A stretch of 12,680 nucleotides of DNA from an uncultured Peptococcaceae bacterium (lineage in GTDB: Bacteria; Bacillota; Peptococcia; Peptococcales; Peptococcaceae): NCBI GenBank assembly GCA_902462325.1, contig CABQBF010000069.1, forward strand, positions 1 through 12,680, in the 5' to 3' direction. Position 1 is the stretch's first letter, and every line of letters starts with the position of its first letter. Below the pieces are notes generated by a model. It saw nothing but the letters and a program-made list of their open reading frames with translations, was not told the origin of the DNA and did not search any database. Below, piece by piece: positions 6,887-12,680 of this stretch. The position numbers and the translations under genes are program-made.

Positions 6887-8815
6887 TTATAACGTCCTGC
6901 CGATACGATAGCCTTCCTGAATATTAGCGAATCCATTTTTTACTTCAGCCGCATCGCCGACTGCAATAAAGGGAATTTGTTTTTCTTGCAAGGTCTTTGC
7001 AAACTCCTGATTAGATTTTACTCCAGTTGCCATAATCACAGTATCCACATTTAAAATGCACTGTTCTTTTTCTTGTAACGTGAAATATACTACATCTTCA
7101 CCAATTTCCAAAACCTTAGCGTTGGTGTAGATGTTCACATGATGTTTCTCTAAATTTTGCAGCATATAATAATTGCTGGCTCCTTCACCATCTTTGGCAA
7201 TCTGCGGCTGCATTTCCAGAATACTTACCTGACTGCCATGATAAGCTACGTATTCTGCTGTTTCAGTGCCTACCAATCCGCCTCCAATTACCACTACATT
7301 TTTTCCAACCACAACTTTACCGGCCAATACATCATGGGCCGCCACCACATGGGGTTGTTCTGCACCTTTCATCGGTACAAGGAAGGGATTGCTGCCTGTG
7401 GCGTCAATCACCACATCGGGCCTTTCCTGTACAATCCGTTCCACTGTTAGCTCTTCCTGTAGCCGAATTTCTACACCTAAACGGTCTAATTGTATTTTTT
7501 GCCATTTAATAAAGCTGGAAAATTCCGTCTTCCCCACCGGTACCGCTGCCAAACACCATTGACCGCCTAATCTTTCTGTCTTTTCAAATATTGTCACCTG
7601 ATGTCCACGTTCTGCGGCTGCAATAGCGGTCTCACAGCCTGACACACCGCCGCCGGCAATAAACACTTTTTTCGGCTGCTTTACTTTACTAACATCCCAT
7701 TCCGTTTCATGGCCAACCCTTGGATTTACCATACAACTTAATGCATTGCCCCGTCGTTTTTCTCCAATACAGCCCTGTACGCAGCCAATACAATGATTGA
7801 TAGCTGCCAAATCTCCGGCCAACGCTTTATTGGGCAAAGCGGGGTCAGCAATAGAAGCGCGGCCCATAGCAACTAAATCGGCCTGTCCGGAACGAAGGAC
7901 AGCTTCTGCAATCTCTGGCGTATTAATACGGCCCACCGCAATCACTGGAATATCCACCACACTCTTGATTGCCGCTGCATGGCCTACATAAGCAGCGGGT
8001 CGCACCGCTGATGGCGGTATGGTCATCGTACCGCAGCCCATGCTGCCAGCTCCTTGCGAGCAATTAATCGCATCCACGCCAGCCTCCTCCAATGAAATGG
8101 CAAGCGCCTTAGATTCTTCTAATCCCAAACCACCTTCCACATACTCAGCCACTGTCATGCGATACAAAACAGGGAAGTCAGTTCCCACTGCCTCCCGCAC
8201 AGCTTGTACCACTTCTAAAGCTAAGCGGGAACGGCCTGCAAAATCACCGCCATAGTCATCACTTCTGCTATTTAATTGGGGAGAAAAAAACTGTTCCAGC
8301 AAATAACCATGGGCGCCATGAATTTCTACGCCGTCAAAGCCAGCAGCTTTTACCCGTTTGGCACATTCAGCAAATTGCTGCACAATAGTGCGAATTTGCT
8401 CTATCGTCAACGCCTGCGGCATATCGGTCATATTCAAATTTTTTACCGCAGCCACACCAACCGGACAGGCACCCACAAACTCCCGTTTACTTTCCCAGCC
8501 CGCATGATAAATTTGCGCCACAATTTTTCCGCCAGCTGTATGGACGCGCCGGGTTAGCTCCTGATGGCTGGGAATTTGAGTATCATTATACAGCCCTGGC
8601 AATTTGGCTGAAGCGCCTGCTTCTGGACAAATACGATAATCCTCCACAATAATCAGCCCCCAGCCGCCCTTAGCCTTAGTTTCATGATATCCAATCAACT
8701 GCTCTGTTGCCATGCCTTCCTCATTGCTATAATTACTGGCCATAGCTGGAACTACCAAACGGTTTTTCAACGTCATCGTGCCAATCTGGATTGGTTCAAA
8801 TATTTTTTTCAACAT
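6887..8815 (-). CDS. FadH/enoate-reductase-like NADH:flavin oxidoreductase with [4Fe-4S] cluster
   Basis: This 642-residue enzyme has the full three-part build of 2,4-dienoyl-CoA reductase, enoate reductase and bile-acid BaiCD/BaiH relatives. Residues 1-330 are an Old Yellow Enzyme TIM barrel binding FMN, with HGAHGYL (166-172) and a C-terminal phosphate-site segment AVGRINTP...LVAMGRA. Cysteines C342, C345, C349 and C361 (C-x2-C-x3-C-x11-C) ligate a [4Fe-4S] cluster. Two Rossmann parts (AGGGVSG, 387-393; VIGGGLVGTETAEY, about 509-522) and GDAAEVKNGFANIQEG (620-635) bind FAD and NAD(P)H. It should reduce an activated C=C bond in the cytoplasm. The start at 8815 is supported by GAGGTGA five bases upstream; the in-frame ATG at 8848 lies within a leader hairpin. 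It follows the permease gene by 131 bases. The true substrate is unknown, and a CoA thioester or a free enoate are both possible. Confidence 0.9.
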   Translation of the reverse strand: MLKKIFEPIQIGTMTLKNRLVVPAMASNYSNEEGMATEQLIGYHETKAKGGWGLIIVEDYRICPEAGASAKLPGLYNDTQIPSHQELTRRVHTAGGKIVAQIYHAGWESKREFVGACPVGVAAVKNLNMTDMPQALTIEQIRTIVQQFAECAKRVKAAGFDGVEIHGAHGYLLEQFFSPQLNSRSDDYGGDFAGRSRLALEVVQAVREAVGTDFPVLYRMTVAEYVEGGLGLEESKALAISLEEAGVDAINCSQGAGSMGCGTMTIPPSAVRPAAYVGHAAAIKSVVDIPVIAVGRINTPEIAEAVLRSGQADLVAMGRASIADPALPNKALAGDLAAINHCIGCVQGCIGEKRRGNALSCMVNPRVGHETEWDVSKVKQPKKVFIAGGGVSGCETAIAAAERGHQVTIFEKTERLGGQWCLAAVPVGKTEFSSFIKWQKIQLDRLGVEIRLQEELTVERIVQERPDVVIDATGSNPFLVPMKGAEQPHVVAAHDVLAGKVVVGKNVVVIGGGLVGTETAEYVAYHGSQVSILEMQPQIAKDGEGASNYYMLQNLEKHHVNIYTNAKVLEIGEDVVYFTLQEKEQCILNVDTVIMATGVKSNQEFAKTLQEKQIPFIAVGDAAEVKNGFANIQEGYRIGRTL

Positions 8816-8827
8816 TGCTTTCACCTC

Positions 8828-8920
8828 AAAAAAGAACCGCCGCAGCATCTTACTCTTGAAGGTTTATCCGAAATTTATCCAGATATTCAAACTTACAAAC
8901 AATGCTTTCGCGGCGGTTCT
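8828..8920 (-). promoter_or_regulatory. Attenuator-like leader hairpin before the FadH-like gene
   Basis: On the minus strand AGAACCGCCGC (8920-8910) pairs perfectly with GCGGCGGTTCT (8843-8833), and AGCAT (8906-8902) pairs with ATGCT (8848-8844) after a three-base bulge. The intervening 53 bases may form a weak inner TTGAA/TTCAA stem and contain GGATAAA twice, 11 bases apart. The closing arm runs straight into six Ts (8833-8828) and then the ribosome binding site GAGGTGA (8827-8821). It could be a terminator controlling the FadH-like gene. No known riboswitch class was recognised. A plain terminator for the permease gene with a large loop is the alternative. Confidence 0.55.
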
Positions 8921-8946
8921 GATATTTTTTATCCTTACTTTAATTT

Positions 8947-10413
8947 TTACATATCAAAAATGATATTGCCAACAGGGAACCCCACGCATATAATCACTAC
9001 AAACGCAATGGCCACGACTGCAAAGCCGTAGTATAACATTTCTTTTTGAGAAATCCACTCTCTCTGCGCAATCGCCAATGCCGTTGCTGGCGATGCTGCT
9101 GGTGTGAAGTAAGCCATATGACAGCATTTAATGACAAAAATAATCAATAATGCTGGATTAGCTCCCACTAGCCCGGCACCTGCCAAGGCAATTGGCGATA
9201 AGGAAGATGCTGTCCCTGCATTGGTACAGAAATTAGTGAAAGCCACTGCGATTATCATAAACAACAAGATAAATAGTACAGCCGGCTTTCCTTCAATAAT
9301 CGGCCCAATCAAATCGGTGATAAAAGTAATGAAACCTGTCGCTTCATCATTCGCCAAAGCTGATGTAATAGGTAATACAGTTGCTGTTAGCATAATGGCA
9401 TCCCAAGAAATCCCGCTACGCGCTACATCTTGAAAATTGCAAAGTGGTTTCCCGTGCAATTGCAAGAATATCATAGCACACATAACAATCATAATTGTTC
9501 CTGTAGTTCCCAATTTCTTAAAAAATATTGTAAACAACCATTCTGAAGGAAGAAAACTCGGCACAATAAAAGCAATTAACAAAAATGCAGTTAAAATAAG
9601 AATTAGTTTTTGCTCTATCGTTAAATTCAAGACTTCTTTTGCATTTAATTTATCTGGGTCGAAATCTTTTAATAAACTAACATCTACTTTTAACACGAAT
9701 TTGCCAAACAACAAATAGCCTACCATAATAAGCGTATCTAACATTAATGCACAACTAATATAATGCGCATAACCAATCTCTAATCCTGTCATATTCGCAT
9801 AAACCGATAACGCAACAACTGACACAGGCTTAAACGGAAATAAATCCATGCCTAACGGTCCTGTCACCAAGACGCCAAAAAATAAAAACTTCGCTAAAGA
9901 ATCACCTGGTTTATAGCCGACTGCTGCACAAATCCCTGCCAGCAAGCTCCATCCCAATAACACGGATGGTGTTCCACTGGTCAAAGAGCCTAAGATATAA
10001 ACAGAAAACAGAAAAGCAAAACAAAAAAGCCATGGCTTCCCATTTACAATTTTTCTAGTAACAAACCACATCGAAATTGCTCTGCCAACGCCACTTTTAT
10101 CAATTAGTCCTGCAAATGCCAACATGAAAATCAACAATACTGTTGTATTATTTCCAAAACTGCTGCTGCAAACCGCTGAAAAATTTGCGAAATACCCTGT
10201 GAAAATCAGCATACACAAAATATAAATGCTGGGCCAAATTAATCCAATAGTAATCCAACCCCATAATGCTGCCAAAAATACACCGACAACTTTCATTCCT
10301 ACATCTGTTAAAGGTGCAACTGGAGGCAATTGAAAAAAGATAATCGGAATTACCATAAAAAATATTGCATTCACATAATACAAAGCATTTTTTCGTTTCT
10401 GTGGAATTTCCAT
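8947..10413 (-). CDS. DASS/SLC13-family anion permease (second copy)
   Basis: The 488-residue protein is a polytopic membrane carrier with the same landmarks as the permease at 1971-3431: LTDVGMKVVGVFLAALWGWITIGLIWPS (about 35-62), FGNNTTVLLIFMLAF (86-100), LTSGTPSVLLG (144-154), a TNFCTNAGTASS segment in the second half and TPAASPATALAIAQ near the end. The paired SNT-like turns of DASS carriers, which bind Na+ and carboxylate, correspond to SGTPS and TNAGTAS, but exact ligands cannot be assigned by eye. GGGGG ahead of the ATG supports the start at 10413. It sits 52 bases after the amidohydrolase gene and before the FadH-like gene, and probably imports the anionic substrate of that pathway. 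The differences from its paralogue suggest a different substrate. The direction could also be exchange or export. Confidence 0.9.
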   Translation of the reverse strand: MEIPQKRKNALYYVNAIFFMVIPIIFFQLPPVAPLTDVGMKVVGVFLAALWGWITIGLIWPSIYILCMLIFTGYFANFSAVCSSSFGNNTTVLLIFMLAFAGLIDKSGVGRAISMWFVTRKIVNGKPWLFCFAFLFSVYILGSLTSGTPSVLLGWSLLAGICAAVGYKPGDSLAKFLFFGVLVTGPLGMDLFPFKPVSVVALSVYANMTGLEIGYAHYISCALMLDTLIMVGYLLFGKFVLKVDVSLLKDFDPDKLNAKEVLNLTIEQKLILILTAFLLIAFIVPSFLPSEWLFTIFFKKLGTTGTIMIVMCAMIFLQLHGKPLCNFQDVARSGISWDAIMLTATVLPITSALANDEATGFITFITDLIGPIIEGKPAVLFILLFMIIAVAFTNFCTNAGTASSLSPIALAGAGLVGANPALLIIFVIKCCHMAYFTPAASPATALAIAQREWISQKEMLYYGFAVVAIAFVVIICVGFPVGNIIFDM

Positions 10414-10465
10414 TTATATTCCCCCTTTTCCAAACAAATAAATATAACGTTAATTTCATTAATTT

Positions 10466-11284
10466 CTATTTTTCAAGACCTAATAACCGCGCAGAATTAT
10501 GATACAATACATGTTCTAATGCATCTGGTGTCAAACCAATATTTTGGATATTCTGCATTGCAAAGTCTAACGGCTTTGATGGGAAACATGAGCCAAACAA
10601 AATTTGATTCTTTAAAATATGGTTGGCAGCCAACACATATTGGTCATATCCGGGGTTAAAATTAAACATATAATAATCTGGACAAATATTTACATTTTTT
10701 CTCTGATAACCCACATGGCAAATTTCTGTCACATAAGGCCAGCCGCCATGGGTAATTACGATTTTCAATTTTGGAAAATCCACAGCAATTCGGTCTATAA
10801 AAATTGGATTATAATTTTCCAGTTTTGCACAGAACAAACCACCAAACGTTAAAGTTACAATAATATTTTCCTTTTCACATTTTTCATAGATTGGATACAG
10901 CCGTGGATCATCAGCGGGCATAGGCTCCTCGATAAAGAATTGTCCCGGTTCCATAATGATGGTATCTGCCGCGCCATTGATTACAAATTCATCAATATCT
11001 GCCAACGCCTTTGCGCCATCACAGGGATTAATATGCGCCATTCCTAAAAACCGGCCCGGATATTCCTGCTTAATCAAATCAATATCGTGATTATCATTGC
11101 CAGCCCGCATTGATACCATGCCGATTCCAATACCAGCCTCATCCATTTCTTTAATTAAAGCGTCCATTGAAAATTTCGTTACAGATTCTGGCCATTCAGG
11201 ATTGTCCCCATATTTATCATATAAAATACTGCCCTTAAAAGAACGATAAGGTGGTCTTAATCTCCAGTCGATTGCTTGTACCAT
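10466..11284 (-). CDS. Atypical amidohydrolase-2 family protein
   Basis: This 272-residue TIM-barrel protein resembles the amidohydrolase-2 group (ACMSD-like decarboxylases and hydrolases). The N-terminus reads AIDWRLRPPYRSF (4-16) where active members have a metal-binding DxHxH, so both histidines are absent. H179 in ITHGGWPY is kept. The C-terminal motif usually written GSDYP reads GSCFP (231-235), placing cysteine C233 where the catalytic or metal-binding Asp normally lies. Either it belongs to a subgroup with different chemistry or it has lost metal-dependent catalysis. AGGAGTG eight bases upstream supports the start at 11284; the in-frame ATG at 11329 has no such site and lies in the leader. 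It is the first gene of the unit that continues with the permease and the FadH-like reductase, so it probably acts on the same substrate or its product. The reaction is unknown. Confidence 0.8.
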   Translation of the reverse strand: MVQAIDWRLRPPYRSFKGSILYDKYGDNPEWPESVTKFSMDALIKEMDEAGIGIGMVSMRAGNDNHDIDLIKQEYPGRFLGMAHINPCDGAKALADIDEFVINGAADTIIMEPGQFFIEEPMPADDPRLYPIYEKCEKENIIVTLTFGGLFCAKLENYNPIFIDRIAVDFPKLKIVITHGGWPYVTEICHVGYQRKNVNICPDYYMFNFNPGYDQYVLAANHILKNQILFGSCFPSKPLDFAMQNIQNIGLTPDALEHVLYHNSARLLGLEK

Positions 11285-11345
11285 TGTTTCCACACTCCTA
11301 TAATGAAAATTTAAAAATGAAGTGCACATTCATCTTTCTGAATAT

Positions 11346-11374
11346 ATTGTATATAAACGTTTATATAATTTGAA
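11346..11374 (-). promoter_or_regulatory. Putative promoter of the amidohydrolase-permease-reductase unit
   Basis: On the minus strand TTCAAA (11369-11374) and TACAAT (11346-11351) are 17 bases apart. Transcription would start near 11339 with a leader of about 55 bases. The spacer is nearly filled by an 18-base palindrome, so binding there should block or alter RNA polymerase. Confidence 0.5.
11350..11367. promoter_or_regulatory. 18-bp perfect palindrome, LacI/CcpA-like operator candidate
   Basis: The sequence TATATAAACGTTTATATA is its own reverse complement. Its core AAACGTTT with central CG resembles sites of LacI-family regulators, including catabolite-responsive elements, but the TG...CA flanks of the cre consensus are replaced by TA...TA. 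It sits between the -10 and -35 of the amidohydrolase promoter, a classic repressor position. Confidence 0.5.
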
Positions 11375-11449
11375 TAAGTCATTTTGATGCATAAATTTCA
11401 TAACTTGAACAAACCTTGCACAACTAAATACTCTTTTTATTGAAAGTAT

Positions 11450-11498
11450 AAAAAAAGCATTTCACAACGCTCTAAAATATAGCGTGCAAAATGCTTTT
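11450..11498 (-). terminator. Intrinsic terminator of the second lysR gene
   Basis: On the minus strand AAAAGCATTT pairs with AAATGCTTTT over ten bases, then after a small internal loop AGCGT pairs with ACGCT, and the stem is followed by TTTTTTT. It starts 25 bases past the lysR stop and isolates that gene from the amidohydrolase promoter. Confidence 0.85.
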
Positions 11499-11523
11499 CT
11501 TAAAACATTATATTATATCAGTC

Positions 11524-12480
11524 TTAACCAATCTCTCTAAAATAATTCTGCATAAACTCTACAAAAATATCAATAAAATGATCTCTGTTGCGCGGTACTA
11601 ATAAACCCGCCTCCAAAGATGTTTTCTCTCGAATAGGTAGTATTGCTACTTTCTCAAATTCATCGCGAATCATAGAAGATGATGCTAACACAACATTATG
11701 AATCAAGCCTACGCCAACATCATTGGCAATGGCTGAAATCCAAGGTCCGATGCTGGTTGTGGAAAATCCTACTGCCGGTTTCCCGTACAAATTCAGAAAA
11801 TAAGACTGTACATCACTGACAAGGCCAATATTATTGGTAAAACGGACTAATGGATACTGACAAATGGTTTTTAAAGAGATATTGCGCTTTGCAGCTAGCT
11901 CTGATTTTTTACTGACACAACAAACGTATTCCCCCTCCAATAAAGGAACAAAACGCCAGGCTTCTTGCTCTTTATAATGCTTTTGCATTGCTTCTGCCAT
12001 CTGAGGAATCGTCAATAGACCCAATTTGAAAGAATGTTCCTCAGCCAGTTCATCTTCCATCAATTTTTCTAAAATCCCACCGGACACATCTTCTAACAAA
12101 CACACTCTGATTTTGGGATATTCTTTACAAAAATCAGTAATAGCCTGCGGCAAAACAGACATTGTAAAAATTGGATGGGCATACATCACCAAACGCCCAC
12201 TGCAAATTTCCTCTACACAATGACTGTATGCATCAATCTCTTTTAAGACTTGGTCATAGCGCTCTGTTATTTCCTGCGCAGCATGTAAAAACTTTTCTCC
12301 CTCTGGTGTAAAACGAACTCCACGAGAATTGCGCTCAAAGATCTTAAAACCCAATTCATTTTCCATACTGGTGATGGAACGGCTTAGCGACTGTGGCGTT
12401 AAAAACAAATTTTCGCTGGCACTATTAAATGATTTTTTACGAGATATTTCTACTAGATATTCTAGTTGCTCAATTCGCAT
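11524..12480 (-). CDS. LysR-type transcriptional regulator (upstream of amidohydrolase unit)
   Basis: The 318-residue protein has a standard LysR build: a winged helix-turn-helix in residues 1-62 (SFNSASENLFLTPQSLSRSITSMENELGFKIFERNSRGVRFTPEG) and an effector domain in about 92-300. Its HTH differs clearly from that of the other LysR protein here, so the two are not recent duplicates. AGAAGGGA lies upstream of the ATG at 12480. It has its own extended -10 promoter and its own terminator, so it is a single-gene unit placed just ahead of the amidohydrolase-permease-reductase genes on the same strand. It probably controls them, although the palindrome in their promoter looks more like a LacI-family site than a LysR box. 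Its co-inducer is unknown. Confidence 0.92.
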   Translation of the reverse strand: MRIEQLEYLVEISRKKSFNSASENLFLTPQSLSRSITSMENELGFKIFERNSRGVRFTPEGEKFLHAAQEITERYDQVLKEIDAYSHCVEEICSGRLVMYAHPIFTMSVLPQAITDFCKEYPKIRVCLLEDVSGGILEKLMEDELAEEHSFKLGLLTIPQMAEAMQKHYKEQEAWRFVPLLEGEYVCCVSKKSELAAKRNISLKTICQYPLVRFTNNIGLVSDVQSYFLNLYGKPAVGFSTTSIGPWISAIANDVGVGLIHNVVLASSSMIRDEFEKVAILPIREKTSLEAGLLVPRNRDHFIDIFVEFMQNYFREIG

Positions 12481-12542
12481 CTCAGCCTATCCCTTCTTTC
12501 GCAAGCTAACTTCGTTGCAGCCAACATCAAACATTTCTTTTT

Positions 12543-12551
12543 ATTATACCA
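12543..12551 (-). promoter_or_regulatory. Putative extended -10 promoter of the second lysR gene
   Basis: On the minus strand TGGTATAAT gives a perfect -10 hexamer (12543-12548) preceded by the TGn extension. No good -35 is seen, which extended -10 promoters often tolerate. The expected start is near 12536, with a leader of about 55 bases before the lysR ATG. Confidence 0.5.
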
Positions 12552-12607
12552 CAAAATTTTCTATTTCACGACACTTTTCAATTTTTAAGAATGATAAAAA
12601 TCCCTTT

Positions 12608-12680
12608 AACAAAAAAAGACTACCACCCCAGTGCATAACATCACCTCAGTGGTAGTCTCTGTTGTTTTATGGAATTTTAT
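12608..12680 (-). repeat. 73-bp hairpin repeat, copy B
   Basis: Same-orientation match to 6772-6844 with two differences. It runs to the last base of the window, so the true repeat may be longer. It lies 128 bases upstream of the lysR start and downstream of whatever minus-strand gene lies beyond the window. The window may be a contig that stopped at this repeat, but that cannot be told from the sequence. Confidence 0.9.
12611..12658 (-). terminator. Perfect terminator hairpin in repeat copy B
   Basis: AGACTACCAC and GTGGTAGTCT (12649-12658 and 12617-12626) form a perfect ten-pair stem with a 22-base loop. On the minus strand it is followed by seven Ts. It would end transcription entering from beyond the right edge before the lysR promoter. 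Confidence 0.65.

Noticed and set aside
8816..8848. Start of the FadH-like protein at the upstream ATG (8848)
   Set aside because: That ATG lies in the hairpin arm without a ribosome binding site. GAGGTGA precedes the ATG at 8815, and the family N-terminus (MLKKIFEPIQIG) begins there.
8828..8920. Known riboswitch or T-box leader
   Set aside because: I could not find the T-box motif or the FMN, cobalamin or other familiar conserved cores. It is kept only as an unnamed attenuator-like structure.
12544..12636. A 30-codon minus-strand reading frame (MHWGGSLFLLKGFL...) starting at the loop ATG of repeat copy B
   Set aside because: It has a strong Shine-Dalgarno but runs through the terminator and its T-run, and its tail shows no likeness to a known small protein or toxin. 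It is treated as chance unless copies elsewhere keep the frame.
1..12680. CRISPR arrays, transposase genes, tRNA or rRNA genes
   Set aside because: No regularly spaced repeats, transposase-like frames, or tRNA- or rRNA-like sequences were seen on either strand.

Overview
The window looks like chromosomal DNA of an anaerobic, low-to-moderate G+C member of the Bacillota. The Shine-Dalgarno sites are strong (GGAGG, GAGGTGAT), intrinsic terminators with T-tracts are common, and a GerW/YtfJ plus DUF2953 pair points to a spore-forming lineage such as Clostridia or Negativicutes. The genus cannot be fixed from the sequence alone. Nearly all genes lie on the minus strand. The one exception is a YheO-type PAS/HTH regulator at the left end.

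Layout, reading the minus strand from right to left. (1) 12608-12680 is one copy of a 73-bp repeat that contains a perfect terminator hairpin. (2) 11524-12480 is a LysR-type regulator with its own extended -10 promoter and terminator. (3) 11284 to 6887 is a probable transcription unit of three genes: an atypical amidohydrolase-2 protein, a DASS/SLC13 anion permease, and a FadH/enoate-reductase-like flavin and iron-sulfur oxidoreductase. It starts from a promoter whose spacer holds an 18-bp perfect palindrome, and a large hairpin ending in T6 abuts the ribosome binding site of the oxidoreductase gene. (4) 5642-6800 is an overlapping DUF2953-gerW pair, visibly richer in G+C than the DNA around it. 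It begins inside the second copy of the 73-bp repeat and ends in a strong terminator. (5) 5447 to 958 is a second transcription unit: a 2[4Fe-4S] ferredoxin, an AprA/FrdA-like flavoprotein, a second DASS permease and a second LysR regulator. (6) 812-872 is a 29-bp-stem hairpin between that unit and the convergent plus-strand yheO-like gene at 143-787.

Functionally the window holds two parallel modules, each with a carboxylate-type permease, a flavoprotein reductase and a LysR regulator. The simplest reading is uptake and anaerobic reduction (or related conversion) of organic anions, possibly unsaturated or aromatic acids, with electrons passing through ferredoxin or NAD(P)H to flavin. The substrates are unknown. 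The fumarate-binding histidine motif of classical fumarate reductases is not seen in the flavoprotein, and the amidohydrolase lacks the usual metal ligands. No mobile-element gene, CRISPR array, tRNA or rRNA was recognised. The most unusual structural signals are the 73-bp hairpin repeat, whose loop carries a Shine-Dalgarno site and an ATG, and the attenuator-like leader of the oxidoreductase gene.
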